Shown: positions 8,533-18,600 of the stretch, one piece after another | Numbering within the stretch: the first letter of the stretch is position 1 | Layout of the letters: every line of letters begins with the position of its first letter | Assembly: GCF_014653785.1 (NCBI RefSeq) | Contig: NZ_BNAS01000001.1 | Coordinates: 667,898 to 731,897, forward strand | DNA: 64,000 nt | Source: Promicromonospora soli | GTDB lineage: Bacteria; Actinomycetota; Actinomycetes; Actinomycetales; Cellulomonadaceae | Reading direction: 5' to 3' | The notes under the pieces: generated by a model | The model's input: the letters and a program-made list of their open reading frames with translations, nothing else | Told to the model about the DNA's origin: nothing | Database searches by the model: none | Translations under genes and position numbers: made by a program

Positions 8533-10356
8533 TCAGCCCGCGACGTCGGCCACGGCTCGGGCACGGCCCACCACGAACGCCGCATGGAGGACCGACGGCG
8601 GGGTCAGGTCGCCGGCCAGCAGCCCGCCGGCCGTCCGTTCCAGCGTCGCGAGCCCGAGGTCCCGGGCGAGCCCGCGCGCCCGTTCGACGTCGGACCGCTG
8701 CCGGGCCGTGAGCGCCGGTCGCCCTGTCGCCGCGGCCGCCAGGAGGACGTCGCCCAGCAGCAGCGTCACGCGGCGCACCGGGGACGGCGGCGTGGCCGCG
8801 GACCGGACCGTCCTCGCCGAGGAGGCCTGTGCCTTCAGCTTGCGCATTCGTCTGCGCCAGAAGTCCCAGTAACCGCCCTCGAGCGACCATGCCGGCGTGA
8901 TCGTGGGGCTGATCAGCCTGATCGCACCCTTGTCGCGCACGAACAGGCCGACCGGTTCGTCCCGGTCCTCCCGACGCTCGATCGTCACCGCCACCAGCTT
9001 CGACCTGACCGACAGCAGTGTCTCGACCGCCTGCTCGTCCGACACCGGCAGGCGCAGCATGCGCGGCTCGCCGTCCGCCGTGACGACGACGAGCGTCATC
9101 TCCTGCCGCACCTCGTCGATCCCGACCTCGCCGACGTCGCGCACCAGTACGAGCCGCACGTTGGCCGGACGGCGCCCGAACCCGACGACGTCGCGCGGCG
9201 CCACCCCGGCGCCCGTGCGCTCGGCGATCGCCCGGAGCTCATCGAGGCCGAAGCCGACGCCGTCGGACCCGTCATCCAAGCGGCGGAGTACCGGGTTCCC
9301 GCCCGCGCCCAGGCTGCCGTCCGGCTTGCTCCGCACCGCGGTGAGGGCGAACACGCCCTCGCACAGGCCGCTCAGGGATCTGCCCCACAGCAGCGGACTG
9401 GTCCAGCTGCGCTGGAACCTCGGGTCCGTGCCCGACGGGCGGCCCGTCACGACCTGGCGCACCTGGCCGGATCCCGCGTCCCAGCCCAGGTAGGCCAGCC
9501 CGCGCGAACCACTCTGGGACGTCCACCACCGGGCGCCGAGCGGCACCCATCGCGCCAGGTCGACCTCGTCGTCATCCGCGTTGTCCGACGCCGGGGCCGA
9601 ACCGAGCGCGGAGTGAGCCGTCCCGTCCGTGTCCAGAGCGCGCTGCAGCACCTCGCACATCGCCCAGGCCTCGGCGAACGCGTCGAGCAGTTCGGACTCG
9701 GTGACGGCGTCGTCCCGCCCCGCGAGGCCTGCCACGAGGCCCCCGGCCACACGCAGCAGACCGTCGAACCGCACCCCGCCGACCTGTTCGGTCGCGACCT
9801 GCTGGAACCCGGCCAGGCGCACCCGGCCGGCCAGCGCACGCAGGGACTCGGCGTCGTCGGGGCCGAGGTGCGACAGCCCGCCCGACATGAGCCGGCCCAC
9901 GACCTCGCGGACCTCCGCGAGCGCCTCCCGGCGACGCTTCCGCACCGCCTCGGACGGCCTGCGCACCACCGAAGGCTCGCGCATCCCGCTCGCTGCCGAC
10001 GTCTCTCGCGTCCCGGCTGCACCGGAGGTCTTGGGCACCGCCTGCGCGACCACGGGGACAGCGCCCTGTGGCGGTGCGTCTGGCGCGAGCTGGACCGCCC
10101 ACAGGCAGGCGGTGAGGACGTGCTGGCACACACCCGCCGTCGGGCAGTCGCAGGAGACGGCCGCCGGGCCGCGGCCGTCCACGCGCACCATCGCCCCGGA
10201 CACGTCGAGCACTGCGCCCTTCGGATCGTGGGACACCTCGGTCACCGTGTCCTTGCGGGCGCGGCGCAGCAGGCCCGGATTGCCGAGCGCCTCGAGCGCG
10301 TCGTCGTCCAGGCCCGCGTACGGGGCCGCCCAGGCGAAAGTCTTCCGGTCGCTCAT
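8533..10356 (-). CDS. SWIM zinc-finger protein (YehQ-like)
   Basis: A 607-residue protein with a SWIM-type metal site CDCPTAGVCQH (Cys69, Cys71, Cys77, His79) near the N-terminus. SWIM fingers bind DNA or protein. The rest is helical with no recognisable enzyme motif. The ATG at 10356 overlaps the VWA stop (ATGA); a longer frame would run into that gene. It is the last gene of a five-gene set in the order DUF4132, AAA+, DUF5682, VWA, SWIM, which I recall as the order of Escherichia coli yehI-L-M-P-Q. Confidence 0.85.
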   Translation of the reverse strand: MSDRKTFAWAAPYAGLDDDALEALGNPGLLRRARKDTVTEVSHDPKGAVLDVSGAMVRVDGRGPAAVSCDCPTAGVCQHVLTACLWAVQLAPDAPPQGAVPVVAQAVPKTSGAAGTRETSAASGMREPSVVRRPSEAVRKRRREALAEVREVVGRLMSGGLSHLGPDDAESLRALAGRVRLAGFQQVATEQVGGVRFDGLLRVAGGLVAGLAGRDDAVTESELLDAFAEAWAMCEVLQRALDTDGTAHSALGSAPASDNADDDEVDLARWVPLGARWWTSQSGSRGLAYLGWDAGSGQVRQVVTGRPSGTDPRFQRSWTSPLLWGRSLSGLCEGVFALTAVRSKPDGSLGAGGNPVLRRLDDGSDGVGFGLDELRAIAERTGAGVAPRDVVGFGRRPANVRLVLVRDVGEVGIDEVRQEMTLVVVTADGEPRMLRLPVSDEQAVETLLSVRSKLVAVTIERREDRDEPVGLFVRDKGAIRLISPTITPAWSLEGGYWDFWRRRMRKLKAQASSARTVRSAATPPSPVRRVTLLLGDVLLAAAATGRPALTARQRSDVERARGLARDLGLATLERTAGGLLAGDLTPPSVLHAAFVVGRARAVADVAG

Positions 10357-11519
10357 GAGAGCACCTCCCCCAGCCACTCGGCGAACCGCTCGGGCGTGAG
10401 CGCGGCGACCTCCATGCCGCACTCGGCGAGGTGCCGCGCCGTGCCCTGGTCGTAGACGGGTTCTGCCGCCTCGTCCAGGGCGGCGAGCCCCAGCATGGTG
10501 ACGCCCGACGACGCCATCCGTCGCACCGTCGTCAGCAGGCTCGACACCGAACCACCCTCGTAGAAGTCGCTGACCAGCGCGACCACGGTCCGGGACGGAT
10601 TGCGCACCTGCTGCTCCGCGTGCCGCACGGCCCTCGCGATGTCGGTTCCGCCACCGAGCTGCGCGGTCATCAGGACGGCGACCGGATCGTCGGCCAGGTG
10701 CGACATGTCCACCACCGACGTGTCGAACAGGTAGAGCTGCACGTTGATGCCGGGCAGGCCCGAGAGGATTCCCGCGCAGACGGCGGAGTACAGCAGCGAC
10801 GGGGCCATCGACCCCGACTGGTCCACGAGCAGGATGACGTCCCAGGTCAGGGTCCGTTTCGCCCGGGAGGAGAAGCGGACGTCCTGCACCGTCATGCGGC
10901 CCTCGGCGTCGACCCGGCCGAGGTTGGCGCGGAGCGTGCGCTTCCAGTCGAAGTTCCGTGCGACCCGATGCATCGAACGGCGTGACCGGTCGATCCGGCC
11001 GTTGACCGCGGTGGTGAACCGGGTCCGCAAGCGCTTCACGATGTCCTCGACGACCCGCTGGATGACGCGCCGCAGTCCCGCCGCCGCCTGGTCGTTCAGG
11101 GCGCCCCGCACCTGCAGCATCGCGACGGCGAGCTCACGCGAGGGTTCGAGGGCCTCGATCGCCGCCTCGTCCTGCAGCAGCTCGGTGAGGCCGTACCGGC
11201 TCACGGCGTCGACCTGCATGCGCTCGAAGGTCTCGCGCGGGAACAGGCTGCCCGCCTCGTTGAGCCAGCCGAGCGCCGTCACGTCCACGCCGTGCGGCTG
11301 CGAGGCGCCGAGGCCGGCGCCCCGACCGGCCGCCGCTCCACCTTCGCCCCGGCCCGTCCCGACACGGTGCCCACGCGCCGTGTACTCGCGGTCGTACAGG
11401 TAGCGCAAGGACCGCTCCAGGCCTTCGTCCTGCTGTCCCACCGACAGCTGATCGGCCGCGTACCGGCCCAGCACCAGCCGCCAGCGCCGGGCGGCTTCCT
11501 CGTCCGAGATCGTGCTCAT
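10353..11519 (-). CDS. VWA domain protein (YehP-like)
   Basis: A 388-residue protein with a von Willebrand A domain in its C-terminal half. The MIDAS metal site is complete: DQSGS (Asp233, Ser235, Ser237), a Thr in GGGTDIARA and an Asp in VSDFYEGG. The N-terminal half is helical and basic. VWA proteins paired with MoxR-type ATPases usually act as substrate adaptors in metal-dependent assembly or remodelling. The start overlaps the DUF5682 stop (ATGA) and its stop overlaps the SWIM start, so translation is coupled on both sides. Confidence 0.9.
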   Translation of the reverse strand: MSTISDEEAARRWRLVLGRYAADQLSVGQQDEGLERSLRYLYDREYTARGHRVGTGRGEGGAAAGRGAGLGASQPHGVDVTALGWLNEAGSLFPRETFERMQVDAVSRYGLTELLQDEAAIEALEPSRELAVAMLQVRGALNDQAAAGLRRVIQRVVEDIVKRLRTRFTTAVNGRIDRSRRSMHRVARNFDWKRTLRANLGRVDAEGRMTVQDVRFSSRAKRTLTWDVILLVDQSGSMAPSLLYSAVCAGILSGLPGINVQLYLFDTSVVDMSHLADDPVAVLMTAQLGGGTDIARAVRHAEQQVRNPSRTVVALVSDFYEGGSVSSLLTTVRRMASSGVTMLGLAALDEAAEPVYDQGTARHLAECGMEVAALTPERFAEWLGEVLS

Positions 11520-14374
11520 GCTTTTCCTCCGGTCGAGTCCGCTGCTCCACTGCCGGCCCAATGGGCCAGACCGTCCCGCTCCAGTACCGCGGCCAGCTCC
11601 CGGTCCAGGGCGAGGCCTGCTGCCAGGTCCTCCTCCGACAGGGCCACCCGGACGTCCACCTGGTCCACGCGCGCACCGGTCCGCTCCGCAACTCGCTGCG
11701 CCAGCCGGTGCGTCTCGGTGGGGCGCAGCCACGTGAAGGCCCGCCGCAGATCCGGCAGCACCGCCAGGAAGGCGTCGCCCTGGAGCGCACGCAGGGCGTC
11801 GTCGACGGCGTCGAACATCTCCGGCGTATGCAGGATCAGGTCCGGCGCCGCGCGCATCGCGCCGCCCAGGAACCGCACGGCCGTGCCCGGGTCCGCGCCC
11901 GCGGTCAGGGCACCGCGCACCCGCGTGACCAGCACGTCGTCGGGCACCTCGCCGTCCGTGAAGCCCAGGGCGAGGAGCGCGCCCGCCACGGCGGGCGCGG
12001 TGCTTTTCTCGTCCCGGAGGCGCGCGAGCTCGCGCACGACGGCGGTGCGGTTCGCTCCGCCGACGCCGTCAGCGCCGCCGGCGCCGCCCAGCGCGCTGCC
12101 GCTGTCGCCCGCCGACGCCGCGTCCCGGAGCAGGGAGCGCAGGTCGATCAGGGTGCCGATGGCCGCATCCTCGTCCTCGGCGCGCGTCTTGCCCAGGTCA
12201 TCGACCAGGTAGGCGGCCGTCGCGAGCGCCTGGCTCACCAGGTCGAGCAGCTCGCCCGCGTGCTCCTCGGCGCCGAGCTCCACCCGGGCGTGCCACAGCC
12301 CGAGCAGCCGCCGCGCCCCCGACACGACGGAGTCCAGGTCTCGGTCGGTGTCCAGGGTGGTGCGCAGCAGCGACACGATCCGGGGCAGGTGCGAGCCCAT
12401 CCCGATCACCAGCGCCTGGGCCACGAGCCGGGCGACGGCGTCGACCGACGCGGCCCCTCCCGTTCCGGCGCCCGCTCCGGCCCCAGCGCCGACCGCAGCC
12501 GCGGTCCCCGTGCCGGCCAGCCGCTCCTCCGCCTCGTACAGCCGCGCGAGAGCCACCGCCTCCAGCGTCGCGCCGAGGTGCACCATCTCCACCAGGCGCG
12601 CCTCGACGAGGGGTGTCCAGCAGTACTGCCACTCCTCGGTGATCAGGCCGAGCCCGCGGCCCGCCACATGGTCCGGACCGGAGACCAGCTGCCCGAAGCC
12701 CGCGCCGACGAAGTCGAGCAGCGCCAGCACCTGGCGCTTCGCCCGGTGGGCCGCCGTCCGCCGCGCGTCCAGGCGCGCCGTGCGGGGCACGGAGTCGTCG
12801 ATGACGAGCCGCACCGCCCGCACCCGCTCCCGGACGTCTCGCACGAGCGGCGGCGACGCACTGCCTGGCGGCACGTCGCCGAGGGACCGGCCGCCGAACA
12901 CCTCGGCGACGGCCAGACCCAGCGGCCGCTCGGGCTCGCCGGGCCCGCCGACGCCGCCGTCGTCCTGCACGTAGCACGACCGCACAGCGTCCAGCAGGTC
13001 CGTGCGACACGGGTAGGCGCGTTCGCGGAGTTCCGCGAGCCGCGTCGCGGACTCGGCCGCCGAGCTGACCTGCGGCAGGCTCACCGCGTGGCCTCGGCCG
13101 GACGCGCCACGCGCGACGTCGACCAGGATCTCCGTGGCGAGGGCGCGCGCTCCGACAGGACCGGCCGGTCGCGATGTCGGGGCCGGCCTGGCGCTGGATC
13201 TCCCACGAGGATCGCCGCTACCGGAGTCCGGAGCGGCGTCGAGGAGCCCCAGCTCCCGCAAGTGCGCCCCGTGCAGCCGCTCGTAGTAGCCCGGCGAGGG
13301 CATGCCCGCGCCATAGCCACGCAGCCCGTCGAGCCGCTCGTGGTCGTAGCGCACGAGCCAGGCCTCGCCCTGCGCCGTCGGGCCGAATCCGCCCTCCGGC
13401 TGCCGGTCGCGGACCGCCGATCCCTCCGGGGCACCGGACAGCGCCTCCACCAGCGCGAGCGTGTGGAACGCGCCGGTCACGACGAGCACCGGGCCGCCGG
13501 GAGAAGCCGCCAACCGGTCAGCGGTCTCGGCGACCCGGGCCGCCATGCGCGCCTCGCGGTCCAGGGAGCCGTCGGCGGCGAGCACGCTCTCCTCGTAGTC
13601 GAGGCGCGCGAGGGCGGACCAGGCGAAGACGTCGTCGAACACGGTGCGCCAGTCGGCCAGCTCGGCGCTCCGCCGCGCCTCGAACAGCTGGTCCCAGACC
13701 TCGTCGTGGTCGCGGCAGCCGAGCCGCCGCGCGAGCGCGGCGATCGCTTCCGAGTGCGCCAGGTACCGCTCGGACATGAGGGTCCGTGCGAAGGGGTCGG
13801 GCCGAGCGGCGTCGTCCTGCCCTGTATCGCCCTGTCCCGTTCCGCCGTCCGCACCGCCCTCCCCATGGCCGGACGCGGCGCGACCCGAGAGCGCACCCTC
13901 CGCGGCCGACCGTTCCCCGAACGGCCGGTCGACGAACGCCAGCTCCGCACCGACGTCGTGCCCCGCGCGCAGCGCCACCCACTCCGGGGAGAATGACGCG
14001 AGCGGGTAGAAGCCGGCGCCCTCCCCGCTGTCGCCGTCTCCGGCGCTGGAGGCAGAACCGGAGCCGCCGAGGCTCAGCACCGCGATCGGGGGCCGCGTCG
14101 CCTCGTGCAGCAGATCGGGGATGAGCCGCGTGAACTCCTCCGGCCCTTCGATGAGCACTGCCGCCGGGCGCAGCTCCTCGATCGCCGCACGCACCGCCAG
14201 CGCGCACGCGGGGCTGTGGTGGCGCACGGGAGCGAAGTGGATACCGCGCTCGGCCCGCAGCCGGCGAACGGCGTCGGCGCCAGCGCGCAGGCGCTCGGGC
14301 GCCCGCTCCCAGACTGAATCCGCGCGCCGGGCCGCGGCTCCGCCCTCCCGTGCTGAGGCGGCGCTGCCGCTCAC
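11516..14374 (-). CDS. DUF5682 family protein (YehM-like)
   Basis: A large protein of about 952 residues. The N-terminus has the family signature FAPVRHHSPAC followed by VLIEGPEEF; the remainder is Ala/Leu/Glu-rich helical sequence with a His-containing segment VVTGAFHTLAL. No catalytic role is established. GTG at 14374 was chosen because it makes a GTGA overlap with the AAA+ stop, matching the overlaps in the rest of the operon; a GTG two codons earlier is also possible. It sits between the AAA+ ATPase and the VWA protein, the usual place of the third partner in such systems. Confidence 0.85.
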   Translation of the reverse strand: MSGSAASAREGGAAARRADSVWERAPERLRAGADAVRRLRAERGIHFAPVRHHSPACALAVRAAIEELRPAAVLIEGPEEFTRLIPDLLHEATRPPIAVLSLGGSGSASSAGDGDSGEGAGFYPLASFSPEWVALRAGHDVGAELAFVDRPFGERSAAEGALSGRAASGHGEGGADGGTGQGDTGQDDAARPDPFARTLMSERYLAHSEAIAALARRLGCRDHDEVWDQLFEARRSAELADWRTVFDDVFAWSALARLDYEESVLAADGSLDREARMAARVAETADRLAASPGGPVLVVTGAFHTLALVEALSGAPEGSAVRDRQPEGGFGPTAQGEAWLVRYDHERLDGLRGYGAGMPSPGYYERLHGAHLRELGLLDAAPDSGSGDPRGRSSARPAPTSRPAGPVGARALATEILVDVARGASGRGHAVSLPQVSSAAESATRLAELRERAYPCRTDLLDAVRSCYVQDDGGVGGPGEPERPLGLAVAEVFGGRSLGDVPPGSASPPLVRDVRERVRAVRLVIDDSVPRTARLDARRTAAHRAKRQVLALLDFVGAGFGQLVSGPDHVAGRGLGLITEEWQYCWTPLVEARLVEMVHLGATLEAVALARLYEAEERLAGTGTAAAVGAGAGAGAGTGGAASVDAVARLVAQALVIGMGSHLPRIVSLLRTTLDTDRDLDSVVSGARRLLGLWHARVELGAEEHAGELLDLVSQALATAAYLVDDLGKTRAEDEDAAIGTLIDLRSLLRDAASAGDSGSALGGAGGADGVGGANRTAVVRELARLRDEKSTAPAVAGALLALGFTDGEVPDDVLVTRVRGALTAGADPGTAVRFLGGAMRAAPDLILHTPEMFDAVDDALRALQGDAFLAVLPDLRRAFTWLRPTETHRLAQRVAERTGARVDQVDVRVALSEEDLAAGLALDRELAAVLERDGLAHWAGSGAADSTGGKA

Positions 14375-15558
14375 CGCCACAGCGGCTCTGCTGCCGTGAA
14401 GAACGCCTTCCAGCGCTTGTCGTTCCGGGCGCGTTCGCGCACGACGTTGTCGACGTAGTGCCGCAGCCTGCGCGCGTCCTCCTCCTCGCCCTTGAGCGCC
14501 ACACCCGCGATCTGCCGCGCGACCTCCGCGGCGGTCACCGTACCGTCACCCAAGTAGCGGGCCTCCAGGGATGCGGCGACCGCGACGTTGACGGCCTCGG
14601 CCGTGGACATGACCGTCTCCGGCCGCTTCACGGGCGCACCCTCGCGCGTGCTGCCGGTCCGCAGGTCCTGGAACACGGTGACGAGCACCTCCAGCACGTC
14701 GAGCGGCACCTCGGGCCGGTCGCCGCCCGAACCCGACCCGGGACCCAGCTCGGCCTCCAGCTGGCGCTGCACCAGCTCGATCTCGAACGCCCGGTCGCGC
14801 ACCGGGGCCACGGTCTCGAAGCTGAACCGGCGCTTGAGGGCCGCCGACATCTCGTGCACGCCGCGGTCCTTCAGGTTCGCGGTCGCGATCACGGTGAAGC
14901 CGGGCCGGGCCGCCACCCGGGCGTCGGGCCCGAGCTCGGGGACCATGAGCTGCTTCTCCGACAGGATCGATACGAGCGTGTCCTGGATCTCCGGGGCGCA
15001 GCGCGTGATCTCCTCGAAGCGCACCACCCGGCCCTCGCGCATGCCCGTGCAGACGGGCGACGGCACGAGCGACCGCTCGCTCGGCCCCTCCGACACCAGG
15101 AGCGCGTAGTTCCACGAGTACCGCACGTGATCCTCGGTGGTCCCCGCGGTGCCCTGGACCGTCAGGGTCGACGAGCCCGAGACCGCAGCGGAAAGCAGCT
15201 CCGACAGCATCGACTTCGCCGTGCCGGGCTCGCCCACGAGCATCAGGCCCTGCCTCCCCATCAGGGAGACGACGGCGCGGTCCACCAGCGGGTCGTCGCC
15301 ATAGAACTTCCGGCTCACGCCGAGCTCCTCCGAGCCGACGACGAACGCCCGCACCGCACGGGGGCTCAGCCGCCAGCCGGGCGGCCGCTCGTGCCCGCGC
15401 TCGGTGTCCCAGGCGTCGAGCGTCGCCAGCTCCCCGGCGTAGCGGATCTCGGCGGGCGGCCGGATCTCGGCACCGGGATCAGTACCGGCGTCGATCGCGC
15501 CGCCGTGTTCGATCCCCGTGCCGGCCGTCGTACCGGTGGTGGTGCCCGTGCTAGTCAT
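14371..15558 (-). CDS. MoxR-type AAA+ ATPase (YehL-like)
   Basis: A 395-residue AAA+ ATPase. Walker A is GEPGTAKS (residues 109-116). The Walker B region reads GRVVRFEEI (about 176-184), with Glu-Glu instead of the more usual Asp-Glu. The sensor-1 segment TVIATANLKDRG and the arginine-rich KRRFSFETV follow, as in the MoxR/RavA group. The first 35 residues are Thr/Gly-rich and poorly conserved in character. With the VWA protein two genes downstream it forms the classic ATPase-VWA pair. It starts 101 bases after the DUF4132 stop and overlaps DUF5682. Confidence 0.9.
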   Translation of the reverse strand: MTSTGTTTGTTAGTGIEHGGAIDAGTDPGAEIRPPAEIRYAGELATLDAWDTERGHERPPGWRLSPRAVRAFVVGSEELGVSRKFYGDDPLVDRAVVSLMGRQGLMLVGEPGTAKSMLSELLSAAVSGSSTLTVQGTAGTTEDHVRYSWNYALLVSEGPSERSLVPSPVCTGMREGRVVRFEEITRCAPEIQDTLVSILSEKQLMVPELGPDARVAARPGFTVIATANLKDRGVHEMSAALKRRFSFETVAPVRDRAFEIELVQRQLEAELGPGSGSGGDRPEVPLDVLEVLVTVFQDLRTGSTREGAPVKRPETVMSTAEAVNVAVAASLEARYLGDGTVTAAEVARQIAGVALKGEEEDARRLRHYVDNVVRERARNDKRWKAFFTAAEPLWR

Positions 15559-15659
15559 GGTGTCCTTCGGTGCTTGCGTTTCGAGTAATGACGTTTCGTC
15601 GCAGGTCAGGGCGCTACGCCCAGCGTGCGATCAAGGTGGGAGTCGCTGACATCACCGGC

Positions 15660-18600
15660 TCAGTACTGGCTCTTCTTCTCCCAGTCCGGGTCGAAGGCAC
15701 CGCCGTCGGCCACTGTCAGGTAGTCCCGGTAGGACACGGCCAGCAGCACCTTGGGCACGTCCTTGATCGCGAAGAGGCCCCGTTCGCCCCAGGTGCCGGT
15801 ACGGCGAAACACGAGCTCGGACACGGCGGCGGTGATGTTCTCCTCGGGCAGGAACGCTCCGGTGAACTCGATCTCGACGGTGATGCCGAGCGTCGGGTAC
15901 TCCCTGCAGTAGGCGGAGAACCAGCCGGCGTCCTCAGCCTGAGACCGCACGTACCCGAGCTTTGTGGCGCGCCCGCGGATCGTGAACGAGTCGCTCAGCC
16001 AGCCCTTGCGGGTGTCGATCACGGTCGCGTCGTCCGGTACGTCGGGCAGCGCACCAGACGCGCTCGTCCCGGTGCCCAGCCCCTGGTCGAACAGCGGCGT
16101 GATCTCGTAGTCGGCGAGGTGGCCGCGCCAGGCCGGCGCGCCGGACTCGGCGTCGTCCCCGAGGGTGGCGGCGTGCACCAGCGAAACCCTCGCGTCGTCC
16201 GGGAGGGTGACGTCTTCGTCGTCGACGCCGATCAGCGCGCCGCCGTCGCCCGGGCGGAACGTCACGGTGCCGGGGCCGGCCAGGTCACCGGCGCCCGGCA
16301 GCTCAGCTGCCCAGACCAGGCGCGCCGCGAGGCGCGACATCAGCGGGTGTCCCAGGACGAACTCGCGCCAGTCGGCCGTGCTCCAGGTGCGACCAGTGAC
16401 CATGGCCTCAGCGAAGCGCTGGCTCTGCAGGCTCACGACGGCTTTCAGCTCGGCGCGCGACTCCTTGAGCTGCCGCTTCGCCTCCGCGTAGGCCTCGTCG
16501 TCGTCGGACGCCCGCTTCGCCGGCAGCGCCTTGACGACCTTGCCCGCGGGGCTGCGCAGCTCCAGCGAGAACGCGTCGGTGATCCGTCCGGTGACCACCC
16601 GCTCACCCGCTCCATCACCGTCGGGCGAGCCGAGGTCAAGGCGCAGGATGCCGTCGTCGTCGAATCCGGCGGTCTGGACCGTGCGGTCGGCGAGCTGGTC
16701 GCCGTCCCAGCCGTTGCGGTCCGCGATGTCCTGCGCGAGCGCGGACGCGGTCTCCTGGACGCTGCGCTGCTTGAACCGGCGCGAGACGGCGAGCAGCAGC
16801 TGGACTGCTGCCCGGTCCCCGTTCGCGGCAAGTGCACGCACCAGGTACTCGGCCTGCGCGCGACGGCCCTTGTGGGCGGCGAAGTAGTGCTGCGCGGTGG
16901 TGGCGAGCTCGGCCCCGGGCATCCCGACCGTGAGGGCGAGCAGTCCCTTCTCCTGTGTGGCCGAGCCGAGGTAGGTCGCCTGGTCCTGCTTGTAGAGCCT
17001 CTTCCAGAAGTCCTCGACGGTCTGTCCCGCCTGGCCGCCGTAGTACTCGGGATACCGCTTGATCGCGGTCTGGAGGTTGGTCCATTGCGCCTGCGCGTTC
17101 TGGTCGGCGTACGCGCGGGAGGTCTCGACCGAAGGGCCGCGGGTGTCCTGAGCCACCCAGGCACGCAGCACGAACGAGCCGAGTGCGGCCCGGGAGGGTG
17201 GGTCCAGCAGGCCGATGTACCGGGCGATCAGGCCCTCGCCGCTCGGCGACTTCAGCTTGGTGGCCAGCACGGCCCACCAGCGGACCACGTCGCGCGGCAC
17301 GACGCCGCCGGTCGCTGCCCAGCGCACCTCGGGCAGCTGCTCGAAGGGGAACCAGCCGAGGCTCGCGGGCAGCTTGCCCGCCAGTCCCTTGACGGCCTCC
17401 GCCTGCAGGGTCTCCGGGGCGAGGTCGGCCGAGATGTCGTCGCCCAGCGTCTCCAGCGCAGCGAGCAGCGCCGCCCGGGCCGCCTCGCGCCGCTCCTTCT
17501 TCAGGGCTGCACGCAGGGCCGGCACCGCGGCGGCATCGCCGATACGCGCGAGCCACGCGGCGGCCGAGGCGCGCACCTCCGCCTTCGAGTCCGCGAGCGC
17601 CTGCTCGGCCAGGTGCCGCGCCCCGGAGTGGGCCTCCAGGACCTGCTGCGCGGCGAGGCGGTGCGTCTTGCCGGTCCCGAGCGCGAGAACGGTCAGCCGG
17701 GGCAGGAGCGCCGGCGGTAGCACCGGGAACTCCCGCAGGATCTTCAGGGCGGTGCCCGTCTGGCGCAGCTCGGTGTCACCGCCGAGGTAGCGGTCCAGGA
17801 TCTCCGGCCGCTCGGCGAAGTAGGGCCAGGTGACCGACGGCGGCAGCGCGTCGCCGCCCCACCAGGTCTGGAACACCATGTCGCGGATCTGATCGTCGGC
17901 CTTCGGCACCCCGGCACGCACCAGCCCGTCGTGCACCTGGCGCAGGTCGGTCACGTGGTCGAGGTAGGGGCGCAGGGCCCAGGTGAAGTTCGGCTGGACG
18001 CCCCCGTCCCGGAGCGCGAGCAGGCGGATCGCCAGCATGAGCCCGGGTTCGGCGAACAGCGTCCGCATCTCCGCGGTGAGCCACTGGAAGAGGGCAGCGT
18101 GCTGGCGACTTGTCTTGCCCGTGGTGGCAACGGCCCCGGTAACGCGGTCCGGGACAGCCGCGAGGGCATCGTCCGTGATCGACAGGAGGCCCTTCAGGTT
18201 GCTCTGCGCGCGATCTATCCAGTACTTGTTCGACACGCTGCCGGACTGCTTCTTCGCGAGATCGAGCTGCTCCCGCGCCTTGGCGATCTCCTGGTCGAGC
18301 AGCTTCCGGGCCTTCGCCGCCCAACCGGGCTCCACGGCCGCGTCGGGCAGCGGCTCGTACCCTGGGATCTCGATCGGGACGCCCGCAGCGGGGCCGGCGC
18401 CCGGTCCCGGCAGGGGAGCCTCCAGCGCGCGTGACCGCTCCACCGTCTGCTCCAGGAGGCGCACGCGCGCACTCTGCCCGGCCGCGACCTTCCCGTTCTC
18501 GTCCCGGATCGCGGCCAGCGCCTCGTCGAGCACGGCGATGCCACCCTCCAGGCCGACCAGCCGCGTCACCACCTCACCGAGCTGCCCGGTGGGGACCTTG

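Noticed and set aside
7996-10455. 819-codon open frame on the plus strand opposite the GNAT and SWIM genes
   Set aside because: It spans two real genes, is Arg/Pro/His-rich without domains, and has no ribosome site.
11561-13996. 811-codon open frame opposite DUF5682
   Set aside because: Antisense artefact of high GC; composition is unlike a folded protein.
15559-15659. Possible promoter or small gene between DUF4132 and the AAA+ gene
   Set aside because: 101 bases with no convincing -35/-10 pair or coding frame; a small GC-rich hairpin only.
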